Of a DNA stretch of 48,417 nucleotides, positions 8,321 to 16,545 are shown in pieces. The translations under genes and the position numbers were made by a program. The DNA is from Bacteroidota bacterium (GTDB lineage Bacteria; Bacteroidota; Bacteroidia; Sphingobacteriales; Sphingobacteriaceae), in contig JAMFRP010000052.1 of the NCBI GenBank assembly GCA_026224775.1, positions 1-48,417 of the forward strand, in the 5' to 3' direction. A model generated the notes under the pieces. The model saw only the letters and a list, made by a program, of their open reading frames with translations, ran no database searches and had not been told where the DNA came from. The first letter of the stretch is position 1, and every line of letters starts with the position of its first letter.

Positions 8321-8407
8321 CCATGTCATTGCGAGGAACGAAGCAATCGCACGGAGAAAAGCCGCCTTGCATAGTTCGCGATTGCTTCGTTCCTCGCAAT
8401 GACATGG
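8321..8407. repeat. Palindromic repeat, family B, copy 2
   Basis: Arms start and end with CCATGTCATTGCGAGG and its complement. The loop (ACGGAGAAAAGCCGCCTTGC) matches the other family-B loops in the same orientation as copy 1. Confidence 0.9.
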
Positions 8408-8545
8408 TTTTTTTTAAGCATCCGCACATCTACATATCTGCACATTCACCCATATCTCAGATTGAAAAGTATCTGCATATTCGCACATTTACATATCTAC
8501 ACATCTATTTACAATCAGGTGAATTAAAATCTGCCTAAAAAATCG

Positions 8546-8553
8546 TAATTTTG
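8546..8553 (+). promoter_or_regulatory. -7 box TAATTTTG of prfA
   Basis: Exact TAnnTTTG match 83 nt before the prfA start codon, implying a leader of about 75 nt. Confidence 0.5.
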
Positions 8554-8636
8554 TGGGCTTTTTAAACGAAGCAATAAACCTAGTGTGCCGGGAACAATAT
8601 AAGCGGTAAGGGGTTAATTATTTTTCAAAAAATTAT

Positions 8637-9710
8637 ATGTTAGAGAAATTAGAAGCGATATTTCAACGCTGGAAAAACGTTGAAGCAGAATTAAGCAGCC
8701 CTGATGCCATGGCTGATATGAAACGCTTTGCCCAATTAAATAAAGAATATAAAGATTTGGCCAAGATTGTTGATGAGTATAATATATACCGCAACATCAT
8801 GAGCAATATCGACAGTAATAAAGAAATTTTAGCTACTGAAAAGGACGAAGAATTCCGTGAAATGGCTAAAGGTGAGTTGGACGAGCTATTGATAAAACGC
8901 GACGAAATGGAAGAAATTATCCGTTTGATGCTGATACCGAAAGATCCGGAAGATTCTAAAAATGCCATTGTGGAAGTTCGTGGTGGTACAGGTGGTGATG
9001 AGGCTGCGCTTTTTGCAGGCGACCTTTACCGTATGTACATGCGTTTCTGCGAAAAACGTGGCTGGAAAACTGAATTGGTTGATTATACCGAAGGCACATC
9101 AGGCGGTTACAAAGAAATTGTATTCAAGATCATCGCTGAAGATGCTTACGGTACGCTAAAATATGAATCAGGAGTACACCGTGTACAACGTGTACCCGAT
9201 ACCGAAACGCAGGGCCGTGTACATACCTCGGCAGCAACCGTTGTGGTATTGCCTGAGGTTGATGAGTTTGACATCGATTTACAAGTGAGCGACATCCGTA
9301 AGGATTTATTCTGCGCATCTGGCCCGGGTGGTCAGTCGGTAAATACAACTTACTCGGCAGTGCGTTTAACCCACTTGCCAACAGGTATTGTGGCACAGTG
9401 CCAGGATCAAAAATCTCAGCTTAAAAACTACGATAAAGCATTACAGGTATTACGTTCACGTGTTTACGAAATGGAGCTGCAAAAGCACCTGGAAGAAACA
9501 TCTAAAAAACGTAAAACCATGGTTTCTACTGGTGACAGGTCGGCTAAAGTACGTACCTATAACTACCCACAAGGTCGTTTAACCGAGCACCGTATTGGTT
9601 TAACCATATACAACTTACCGGGCGTAATGAATGGCGATATCCTTGAAATAATGGAAGCCCTTCAGTTTGCTGAAAACGCTGAAAAACTTAAAGAAGGTAC
9701 GGTAGCTTAG
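8637..9710 (+). CDS. prfA: Peptide chain release factor 1
   Basis: 357 residues, the usual RF1 length. The codon-recognition tripeptide is PDT, in the position and context of the RF1 PxT motif (QRVPDTETQGR), so UAA and UAG are read, not UGA. The peptidyl-tRNA hydrolysis motif GGQ is present in SGPGGQSVN, followed by the conserved LTHLPTG. The N-terminal coiled region (1-110) is typical of bacterial class I factors. The gene stands alone, with a promoter box and a leader of about 75 nt, and a strong hairpin terminator 27 nt after the stop. Confidence 0.97.
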   Translation: MLEKLEAIFQRWKNVEAELSSPDAMADMKRFAQLNKEYKDLAKIVDEYNIYRNIMSNIDSNKEILATEKDEEFREMAKGELDELLIKRDEMEEIIRLMLIPKDPEDSKNAIVEVRGGTGGDEAALFAGDLYRMYMRFCEKRGWKTELVDYTEGTSGGYKEIVFKIIAEDAYGTLKYESGVHRVQRVPDTETQGRVHTSAATVVVLPEVDEFDIDLQVSDIRKDLFCASGPGGQSVNTTYSAVRLTHLPTGIVAQCQDQKSQLKNYDKALQVLRSRVYEMELQKHLEETSKKRKTMVSTGDRSAKVRTYNYPQGRLTEHRIGLTIYNLPGVMNGDILEIMEALQFAENAEKLKEGTVA

Positions 9711-9716
9711 TCTACT

Positions 9717-9895
9717 AATGTGCAGATATGTAAATGTGCGGATGTGCAGATGATGAGCTTCATCTTGCAGATCCGCATTTTTTTGATGTGCTTATGTGTA
9801 GATGTGCAGATGATGAACTTCATCTTGCGGTCCGCATTTTATTTAGGATAATATTTATCATCTGCATATTTGCACATCCGCCCACCTGCACATCA
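9717..9895. repeat. Word-repeat region with a tandem copy of a hairpin
   Basis: The words GTGCAGAT, GTGCGGAT and ATGTAAAT repeat on the left, and complements (ATCTGCATA, GCACATCCGC, CTGCACATC) on the right. A unit of about 40 nt, GATGTGCAGATGATGA(G/A)CTTCATC...TCCGCATTTT, occurs twice, at 9741-9780 and 9801-9840. No gene in 9711-10082. Confidence 0.7.
9738..9784 (+). terminator. Intrinsic terminator of prfA
   Basis: Stem GCGGAT/ATCCGC (738-743/771-776 of the 9 kb block) continues inward through TGCA and GATGA/TTCATC pairs. A run of seven T follows. It is built from the local repeated words. Confidence 0.7.
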
Positions 9896-10082
9896 AAACA
9901 TTGTCACATTGCTGCTAATAAAACATCGCGCAATCTGTTTTCATCTCATTTTCATAAAGCCCCCTTACTTTAGTATATAATATTAGAAATAATATGCAAT
10001 TGCCACTAAAATATGTGGTTTTGCATGGGTTAGACAAGAGAGTGGAGAGATTATTTGATAACGGAGATTTAATTTATTTACG

Positions 10083-11015
10083 ATGCTGGCAGTAAAAACA
10101 ATAAAGAGCAATTCAAATATTTTCAGGCGTGCAATATGGCTGATGGGCAACCAGTTTGAGATCAGTATTGTAGCAAATGACATTATGTGGGCCGAAGAGC
10201 GTATTGCTAATGCTATAAATGAGATTAACCGTGTTGAAAAGTTACTTAGCGCGTTTTCTGATAGCAGCAATGTTACCGAGATCAACCGTAATGCAGGTAT
10301 ACAACCGGTAAAGGTTAATCCCGAAATTTTTTGGTTGATAGACCGCGCTATTAAAATATCTGAACTTACATATGGCGCATTTGATATTACTTATTTCTCA
10401 GGTGATAAAGAATTAATAACCGCCAATAATAAAGCTACTAAAAAAGTAACCACATTTGGCAATTACCAAAGTGTTGTGCTTGATGATAAGGCAATGACAG
10501 TTTTTCTGAAAGAAGAAGGCATGCGCATTAGCTTTGCCGCTAACAGTAAAGGCTATGCTGCCGACAGGGCAAAATATATTTTACAATCGCAAGGCGTAAG
10601 CAGTGGTGTTATAAATGCAGGTGGCGATTTATTAACCTGGGGTTTACAGCCGGACAGCCAACCATGGACTGTTGCCGCAGCTGACCCTGACTTGCAAAAT
10701 GTAGCTTATGCGGATCTGAACATCAGCAATATGTGTATTGCAACAGCTGTTAATAATGATGAAAATGTTGCTATTACCAATAAACAGGCTATCAAAAAAA
10801 TCAACCCTAAAAAAGGTTTCCCGGTTAGCGGTATTGTAAGTATGAGTGTTGTTAGCCCAAGTGCCGAACTATCAGGTGCTATGGCAAACCCTATGATTAC
10901 TATTGGTGTAAACGCTGGCTTATATTTAATAAATAAATTAAACCAGATAGGTTGTGTGATTATTGATGATCAGCAACGTATTTACACTTCAAGAGGCATT
11001 TCCTTAACGGAATAA
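10083..11015 (+). CDS. ApbE-like FAD:protein FMN transferase, divergent metal site
   Basis: 310 residues with the ApbE fold. LMGNQFEI replaces the usual MGT-F-I start, and the SKGYAAD motif, the INAGGD motif and an IDPxxG-like INPKKGFP near the end are all present. ApbE enzymes attach FMN from FAD to Thr or Ser of membrane flavoproteins such as NqrC and RnfG. By my alignment to E. coli ApbE, the C-terminal metal-binding pair (Asp and Thr of the ADAxxT-type motif) is changed to Gly and Asn, in SGAMANP. No signal peptide or lipobox is visible, so it is probably cytoplasmic. It opens a same-strand block with an exported basic protein, an OMP and a two-component system. Activity is uncertain. Confidence 0.75.
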   Translation: MLAVKTIKSNSNIFRRAIWLMGNQFEISIVANDIMWAEERIANAINEINRVEKLLSAFSDSSNVTEINRNAGIQPVKVNPEIFWLIDRAIKISELTYGAFDITYFSGDKELITANNKATKKVTTFGNYQSVVLDDKAMTVFLKEEGMRISFAANSKGYAADRAKYILQSQGVSSGVINAGGDLLTWGLQPDSQPWTVAAADPDLQNVAYADLNISNMCIATAVNNDENVAITNKQAIKKINPKKGFPVSGIVSMSVVSPSAELSGAMANPMITIGVNAGLYLINKLNQIGCVIIDDQQRIYTSRGISLTE

Positions 11016-11223
11016 TGCTTTCCGTTATGTTTTTGTCAAATTACCTATGCTAAATTTTTGTGATGTAAATTTGAAGGGTCTTGTGGGCCTGATTTATTAG
11101 CGCGAAATATTGGTAGTAATTGGCTTGTTTAAGCAAGTATTTAATTAAATATTGCCGTATCCCCTATGGCAGTAATATATATAATTATAAATTTAACATA
11201 TTTTTAAGTTTTTCTCCTTCTGA

Positions 11224-11571
11224 ATGATAAAGTGGTTTGCGTATATTGTCCTGTTGTTGATCATGACGCCCGGTTTATCATCAGCCAAAAAAAGAGCCGC
11301 TTCTTGTGCTTCTTTTTATAATGGTATGCCTTTATTGGTACCCGGTAACGCCTTGATTGACACCACTTCATCAAAAACTACTAAACATCAGCAAGACGCG
11401 GACGATAAAAAGAAAATTAAGGAAATAGCAAAAGCCAGACGACAACCAAAACCCGAAAAGATTGTTCCGGTTGATGGGGCTCCTGAGGCTAAGAAGCAGA
11501 AACCCAAACGACAACGCCGGCCAGAAGGATTGGAGCAACCGCCTGAAATTCCGAGAAGAAATGATAATTAG
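11224..11571 (+). CDS. Small exported basic protein, unknown
   Basis: 115 residues. The N-terminal hydrophobic segment (4-19) ends in LSSA, suggesting signal cleavage near residue 21. The mature chain has two Cys-free halves apart from one Cys near residue 28, then a highly charged, disordered C-terminus full of Lys, Arg, Pro and Gln (KPKRQRRPEG). No family recognised. It lies 20 nt before the OMP gene on the same strand, so the two are probably cotranscribed. The basic tail might bind nucleic acid, lipopolysaccharide or another anionic partner, which is inference. Confidence 0.6.
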   Translation: MIKWFAYIVLLLIMTPGLSSAKKRAASCASFYNGMPLLVPGNALIDTTSSKTTKHQQDADDKKKIKEIAKARRQPKPEKIVPVDGAPEAKKQKPKRQRRPEGLEQPPEIPRRNDN

Positions 11572-11591
11572 TAATTAAATAAAGCTGAGAA

Positions 11592-12473
11592 ATGAAATAT
11601 TTATGCGTGATGCTTTTTTTGTTAACTACCGCAACTGCCAATGCGGATGTATCAAAGCTGCGCGCTATTTTTGCGGATACCCCGCACAAAGTTGTAGATA
11701 CCGATAGTGTTATTCACAAACAATCATTAATAGTAGGTGTAAATTACGGTAGCGATGCTATGTTTTTTGGTCGTACCGGCCCCATCAAGTATCCTTTTGT
11801 ATCAAGCGACGCCATCTACAATACCAAAAATGGCATATTTGTTTATGGCTCAGCATTAAAGGTTTTGGGTTACGGGCAATTGTATGATGAGATTGACCTT
11901 GGGGGCGGATACTTATATAAATACACTAAGGATTTTGGAGGCTCGGTAAGTTATACCCGTTTTTTGTTTAATTCGGATGCCCACGTTATCAAATCAAGTT
12001 CATCAAATGATCTTAACTGGATGAATGCCTATGATTGGGGTATCATGAAATCGGGCGTTACGTTTGACTATCTTTTTGGTAAATCACATGACTACTTTAT
12101 AACGTTGAATACTTCCCATCATTTCGAATCTAATTTTAGCATTTTTGATGATAAGGATTATTTGACCGTTACCCCGGGTGTGAGCGTTATTTTGGGTACC
12201 CAAAACTTTGTACAGCGATACTCGCTCGATTATGATTACAGGCAGCAAACAGATAACATATTTGACAATGGAACCAATGAACAGCATATGGCCGCGTTAA
12301 ATGGTATGTTTAATGTGCTCAACTATAGTTTTAAAGTACCTATAGCTTATAACAGGCCGCACTATACTATTGAATTTGCCTACAAATACTCTATACCTGT
12401 AAACGTGGAGGGCGCGTTAATGAATACCAAGGAGTCATTTTATAATTTAACATTTTATTATGTTTTTTACTAA
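11592..12473 (+). CDS. Predicted outer membrane beta-barrel protein
   Basis: 293 residues. The signal peptide ends TATANA (residue 18). The mature part consists of alternating hydrophobic/polar strands rich in Tyr, Phe, Gly and Asp, and the C-terminal strand is SFYNLTFYYVFY, ending in an aromatic residue as outer membrane barrels do. No named family recognised. It sits 20 nt after the small basic exported protein and 6 nt before the response regulator, so the envelope genes and the two-component genes look like one transcription unit. Confidence 0.65.
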   Translation: MKYLCVMLFLLTTATANADVSKLRAIFADTPHKVVDTDSVIHKQSLIVGVNYGSDAMFFGRTGPIKYPFVSSDAIYNTKNGIFVYGSALKVLGYGQLYDEIDLGGGYLYKYTKDFGGSVSYTRFLFNSDAHVIKSSSSNDLNWMNAYDWGIMKSGVTFDYLFGKSHDYFITLNTSHHFESNFSIFDDKDYLTVTPGVSVILGTQNFVQRYSLDYDYRQQTDNIFDNGTNEQHMAALNGMFNVLNYSFKVPIAYNRPHYTIEFAYKYSIPVNVEGALMNTKESFYNLTFYYVFY

Positions 12474-12479
12474 AACCGC

Positions 12480-13163
12480 ATGAATGTTTTAATTATTGAG
12501 GATGAAAAAGCGCTCGCTAAGGAGCTTGAGATATTTTTAACCAATTACAATTATGTATGCGAGGTTTGCTACGATGGCACGTCGGCATCAGAGCGTGTGG
12601 CGGTTAATTTGTACGATTTTATACTGATAGATCTGGGTTTGCCAGATTACGAAGGACTTGATCTGTTAAAAGAAGCAAAAGCCAGTAACCCGGATGCCGC
12701 CTATATTATTTTAACCGCCCGTGCCGAAATTTATGACCGCATTAAAGGTTTAGACATGGGGGCTGATGATTACCTGGCCAAACCGTTCTCGTTACTTGAA
12801 TTGCAGAGCCGTATGCAGGCCATCACCCGCCGTAAATTCGGGCTAAAAAATAATATTGTTGAGCTGGGCGAATTCCAGGTGAACCTTACCGACAGGGTGA
12901 TCACCCATAATGATATTGAAATATCAGCTGTAACCAAAAAGGAATTCGATCTGATCGCTTATTTGATCTTACATAAAAACCGTACGGTAACCCGTAACCA
13001 GTTAAGCGAGCATATTTGGGGAAGTATTATAAATGATGATTACGACTCAAATTATATTGACGCGCATATCAAAAACATTCGTAAAAAATTAAATGCATTC
13101 GGGCCGCCGGATTGGCTGGAAACCGTACGTGGTTTAGGTTACAAGGTGAAAATTAACGCATAG
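12480..13163 (+). CDS. OmpR-family response regulator
   Basis: 227 residues. The receiver domain (1-115) has the acidic pocket E7-D8-E9, phosphoacceptor Asp51 (LIDLGLPD), conserved Thr79 and Lys101 (AKPF). The C-terminal winged helix (about 128-225) has the OmpR ending DAHIKNIRKKL...ETVRGLGYK. It binds DNA when phosphorylated, presumably by the kinase encoded 3 nt downstream. The gene follows the OMP gene by 6 nt, which suggests that it controls its own envelope cluster. Confidence 0.95.
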   Translation: MNVLIIEDEKALAKELEIFLTNYNYVCEVCYDGTSASERVAVNLYDFILIDLGLPDYEGLDLLKEAKASNPDAAYIILTARAEIYDRIKGLDMGADDYLAKPFSLLELQSRMQAITRRKFGLKNNIVELGEFQVNLTDRVITHNDIEISAVTKKEFDLIAYLILHKNRTVTRNQLSEHIWGSIINDDYDSNYIDAHIKNIRKKLNAFGPPDWLETVRGLGYKVKINA

Positions 13164-13166
13164 TAT

Positions 13167-14495
13167 TTGAAACTCAGAACAAAACTTACGCTGTTTAATA
13201 CCATATCAAAACTGGTAATTGTAACCTTGTTTGTTTTGCTTTTGCCGGTGTTGATAAAAAACATCAACATAAATTATACGGATAGCCGCCTGCGCAAGCA
13301 ACGCGATGAGGTATTGCAAACAGTAAAAAACGTAGGTATTAAATACTATATTGAGGATGGTACAAGCTATGCGGGCTATACACCTATAAAGGATGTATAC
13401 GTAAGTTTGGATCAGGATACCACCGCCGAAAACCTTGATAATATTAAGAACGAAGCCCGTAAAGTAGAGGCTGATACCATCCAATACCGCATATTAAGTC
13501 ACGATTTTAAAGCTGACAACAAAAAATATTTACTAGAGATAGGCATAAGCCTTGACACCGTGAATGAGCGTACCGCGCCCCTGCAAAGTATTGCTTTTAT
13601 GGTGCTGGTGGTAATGGTTATTTTAACCATTCTGGCTGATCAGCTGTATTCCGATTATATACTGCGGCCATTGGGGTTGATTATTAAAACCAAGCTTATC
13701 GGCCAAAAGTTCCCCAATTTTGGGTCGTATAAACAGGTTGAAACAAGTACGGATGATTTTCAGCACCTGGATATCAGTATCCATGAAATGATACAGACGA
13801 TTGAGAGTACTTTTCAAAAAGAGCGGGAATTTATCTCCAATGCATCGCACGAGCTGATGACACCAATATCCATATTGCAATCAAAAATTGAGAACATGTT
13901 TGAGGAGGAGGATATTGCCGATGAGATTAAAAGCCGCCTGTTGGAGATGCAAAAAATATTGAACAGGTTAAAAAGCATCACCAAAACTTTGCTGTTGATA
14001 TCGCAGATTGAAAATGACCAGTTTTTAAAAGAAGATCAAATCAGGGTTAGTTTATTATTGCAGGAAGTGTATGATGAAATATCTATCCGTTTTCAAGATA
14101 AAAACATTAACTATTCTGTAGATGTGCAGGATAATTTTTTACTGGTGAATGTAAATAAGTTTTTACTGTTCAACCTGCTTTTCAACCTGATTAATAACGC
14201 GATAAAGTATAACCACGAAAATGGTGATATACATATTGAAGCATCACATGAAAACGGTGAATATGTGGTTGAAATTATTGACAGCGGGGTAGGTATTAAT
14301 GCCGCGGATATTCCGTTTATTTTTAACCGGTTTAAAAAATTGAAGCAATCCCTGCAACAGGATAGTTTCGGGTTAGGCTTGCCAATTGTAAAATCCATTG
14401 CCGATTTTCATCGCATCAGGATTGATGTGGCATCAGAAAAAGAAAAGGGCAGTACATTTAAACTGATCTTCCCCGCGAGTTTGATAGGGAAGTAA
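13167..14495 (+). CDS. Membrane sensor histidine kinase
   Basis: 442 residues. Membrane segments at about 12-30 and 142-160 flank a periplasmic sensor region of about 110 residues without recognised family. HisKA has phosphoacceptor His228 in SHELMTP. HATPase_c has an N box (LINNAIKYN), G1 (DSGVGI), F box (IFNRFKK) and G2 (GLGLPIVK). The start is TTG at 13167, three bases after the regulator's stop; no ATG fits before the first membrane segment. It pairs with the OmpR-type regulator. The signal is unknown; candidates are the neighbouring envelope proteins. Confidence 0.93.
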   Translation: MKLRTKLTLFNTISKLVIVTLFVLLLPVLIKNININYTDSRLRKQRDEVLQTVKNVGIKYYIEDGTSYAGYTPIKDVYVSLDQDTTAENLDNIKNEARKVEADTIQYRILSHDFKADNKKYLLEIGISLDTVNERTAPLQSIAFMVLVVMVILTILADQLYSDYILRPLGLIIKTKLIGQKFPNFGSYKQVETSTDDFQHLDISIHEMIQTIESTFQKEREFISNASHELMTPISILQSKIENMFEEEDIADEIKSRLLEMQKILNRLKSITKTLLLISQIENDQFLKEDQIRVSLLLQEVYDEISIRFQDKNINYSVDVQDNFLLVNVNKFLLFNLLFNLINNAIKYNHENGDIHIEASHENGEYVVEIIDSGVGINAADIPFIFNRFKKLKQSLQQDSFGLGLPIVKSIADFHRIRIDVASEKEKGSTFKLIFPASLIGK

Positions 14496-14559
14496 GTGCT
14501 TGTTTTCTTGTGTTTCCCCAAAAGATAAAAATCAATTAAAAAGGCATACCGAGCTTTGT

Positions 14560-14567
14560 TAAATTTG
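14560..14567 (+). promoter_or_regulatory. -7 box TAAATTTG, four bases before the ATG
   Basis: Exact TAnnTTTG match ending at 14567, with ATG at 14572. The spacing is identical to the gene at 6988, pointing to a leaderless message. Confidence 0.55.
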
Positions 14568-14571
14568 TAAT

Positions 14572-15237
14572 ATGGTAAATACTACCGCCGTATCTTTTAA
14601 TTTACTCCATCAGGATCTTCTTCTTCTGCCACAAAAGGCTATTTACTGGTTGCAAGAAAAGGCGCTTATTGTAGCCGATGTGCATATGGGCAAAGTTGGG
14701 CATTTTCGTAAAGCCGGTATAGCGGTGCCGCGAGATATGGAGCAGGATGATTTAGGCATGTTATCTGATTTGATTGATGAACACAAGCCTAAGAAGATCA
14801 TTTTTTTGGGTGACTTTTTTCACAGTGATTTAAATACGGATTGGGATTGGTTTGTTTTATGGCGAAAGCATTTCCCTAAACTGGAGCTAATCCTGATTCG
14901 GGGCAACCATGATATTATTAACGACCAACATTATATCGATCTTGATGTAGCGCTCCACGACGAATTACTGATCGGCCCTTTCCTGATGCTTCACCATCCA
15001 TTGAATGATGAAGCGTTAAAGAGTGCTATAGGTTATGTTCTTTGCGGACATATCCATCCGGGTGTTAGCTTAAGCGGCAAGGCCCGGCAACACATCACTT
15101 TGCCTTGTTTTGCTTTTGGTAAGAAGCAGGCCATTTTGCCATCATTCGGTAAGTTCACAGGCAGGGTAGCCATCCGCAGTCAAAAAACTGATCGTATTTT
15201 TGCCATCGCCCCCAATAAAGTTATCGCTATTGATTAA
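14572..15237 (+). CDS. pdeM: PdeM-type metallophosphoesterase (ligase-associated DNA damage response endonuclease)
   Basis: 221 residues, calcineurin-like fold: D36-x-H38 (VADVHMG), GDFFHSD (80-86), GNHD (111-114), LHHP and CGHIHPG. The Gly-His-Phe-Arg-Lys-Ala-Gly segment after the first motif is characteristic of the PdeM subgroup, known elsewhere from clusters with a Lhr-type helicase, an exonuclease and an ATP-dependent ligase. Those partners are not in this window, so the assignment rests on sequence alone. It is convergent with the TlpA-like gene, its stop directly abutting that gene's stop. Confidence 0.82.
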   Translation: MVNTTAVSFNLLHQDLLLLPQKAIYWLQEKALIVADVHMGKVGHFRKAGIAVPRDMEQDDLGMLSDLIDEHKPKKIIFLGDFFHSDLNTDWDWFVLWRKHFPKLELILIRGNHDIINDQHYIDLDVALHDELLIGPFLMLHHPLNDEALKSAIGYVLCGHIHPGVSLSGKARQHITLPCFAFGKKQAILPSFGKFTGRVAIRSQKTDRIFAIAPNKVIAID

Positions 15238-16380
15238 TTATTTCTTCAAATCCTTGCTTACCTCGTCGTATAGATCGTTAAAATCAACATCCCGTTTGAT
15301 GACGTGCCAGTTACCATCAACCAAATCATAAGTTGGGATGGTACTAACCGCCCAATCGAGCATATTAGGCGAGGTTTGGCCTTGCAGGTCACTTACCTGT
15401 ATCCATGGTAATTTTTGCTGTTGTATTGCATTTACCCATTCATCCCTCTTGGTATCCATTGATACACTTACAATTGTGAAGTTCTTATTGGCCAACAGAT
15501 CGGAATAGGCATTGAGTAGTTTAACATGATTTAGCTTGCATACATCGCTGTTAGCTTGCCAAAACTCCACCAAAATTACTTTTTTATCACTAACACTGCT
15601 TTTATCAAAAGGCTTGCCGTCCAATGTTTTGCCTGATATTTTGGGTGCCGGGGCACCTTCGGCAAGTTTCATTAACTGACCAAGGTCATCCGCTTCAGCT
15701 TTACCATTATCGGTATTTTTTTGCTCAGTAGTAAACTTTTGATAGATAGTATTATAAGCCTCAGGATTTTTTTTATAATCAACCTGTGCCATTGCAAATG
15801 CTTCAATATCGTTCTGCGGGTTTTTGTTTACATAATCAGCTAAACTTTTGGCTTGTACGGTACTTAAGCTTGCCGTTACCAACTTCAATTGTTTTTGCAG
15901 ATCGAAGTATTGATCGCTACCTACAACAACGGGTGAGTTTTTATCATATAGCATATCACTGATACTGTCACTTTGTTCAGTTATATCATGTAATTGCTGA
16001 AATGAAGTCGCATAATAATCTGAAAGTTCATTCTGAATTTTTGAATCAGATTTTATGGTCGGATATAGATATAACTTATCCTTATTAGCGGTAATGGTAT
16101 AGTTTCCGCCTTCTAAATAAACCTCGTATAGTTTTTTCTTGTAATCTTTCTCCAAATCAGGTATAATAAACAGGTCGTAGAACCCCGGTTTTTGTAATAC
16201 ATTTTTGGCGTGAAATTTACCATCAGCTATTAATACTGATAAAAACTGGTTACCATCCGGATCTTTTATTACAAAGGCGCCGTTGTTAATACCAGTTATA
16301 GTGCCATCAAACTCAACGTACTTTGTACGGTTACAACTACTGATTGCTAAAACAAAAAGGAAAAAATATAAATATTTCAT
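15238..16380 (-). CDS. TlpA-like thioredoxin-fold lipoprotein with N-terminal DUF4369-like domain
   Basis: 380 residues from the ATG at 16380, chosen because it puts the lipobox (ISSC, Cys16) at the right distance; a start at 16401 would add seven unneeded residues. Residues 22-110 resemble the DUF4369 beta domain common in Bacteroidota TlpA lipoproteins. The thioredoxin fold covers about 243-380, with the cis-Pro motif (STIPTYDL, Pro349) intact. The redox motif is not CxxC. By alignment on FW and the following Lys it is S278-D-V-C281, so only the resolving cysteine remains. Classical disulfide reductase activity is therefore doubtful; an isomerase-, glutaredoxin-like or binding role is possible. 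Confidence 0.85.
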   Translation of the reverse strand: MKYLYFFLFVLAISSCNRTKYVEFDGTITGINNGAFVIKDPDGNQFLSVLIADGKFHAKNVLQKPGFYDLFIIPDLEKDYKKKLYEVYLEGGNYTITANKDKLYLYPTIKSDSKIQNELSDYYATSFQQLHDITEQSDSISDMLYDKNSPVVVGSDQYFDLQKQLKLVTASLSTVQAKSLADYVNKNPQNDIEAFAMAQVDYKKNPEAYNTIYQKFTTEQKNTDNGKAEADDLGQLMKLAEGAPAPKISGKTLDGKPFDKSSVSDKKVILVEFWQANSDVCKLNHVKLLNAYSDLLANKNFTIVSVSMDTKRDEWVNAIQQQKLPWIQVSDLQGQTSPNMLDWAVSTIPTYDLVDGNWHVIKRDVDFNDLYDEVSKDLKK

Positions 16381-16516
16381 TGGATGATAGTAGGTCCGCA
16401 CTAATATAAACCAATACTGATGGAGTGCAAATTATAAGTAAAGCTTAGATTGTTTCTAAATAGCTAATTCGCCATTAAATAACCAAAAGCATTTATATGT
16501 TTTGGTATATAATAAA

Positions 16517-16524
16517 TACTTTTG
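16517..16524 (+). promoter_or_regulatory. -7 box TACTTTTG of the sdh operon
   Basis: Exact TAnnTTTG match 21 nt before the sdhC start codon at 16546. Confidence 0.55.
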
Positions 16525-16545
16525 CGGAAATAAATCTATTTCATA

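Larger units (their letters stand above)
8247..8636. repeat. Word-repeat region (GTGCAGAT vocabulary) with a palindromic repeat nested inside
   Basis: The left block (8247-8294) has words such as GCAGATATG and GTGCAGATG. The right block (about 8419-8515) carries their complements (GCACATC, CATATCTGC, CACATTTACATATC). A family-B palindrome sits between them, so the whole intergenic region is an outer loose inverted repeat around an inner tight one. The last 120 nt hold the prfA promoter and leader. No gene is visible. Confidence 0.6.

Noticed and set aside
8323..8538. 71-codon frame with a similar peptide (SLRGTKQS)
   Set aside because: It is the translation of a family-B palindrome plus word repeats, not a gene.
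9734..9973. 79-codon frame with repeated CGCADDELHLA units
   Set aside because: The protein repeat is a direct translation of the tandem terminator-like word repeats; composition is not protein-like outside them.
11130..11200. Riboswitch before the small basic protein gene (hairpins CTTG...CAAG and TGCCGTA...TATGGCA)
   Set aside because: The hairpins are short, and no conserved motif of a known riboswitch class is present.
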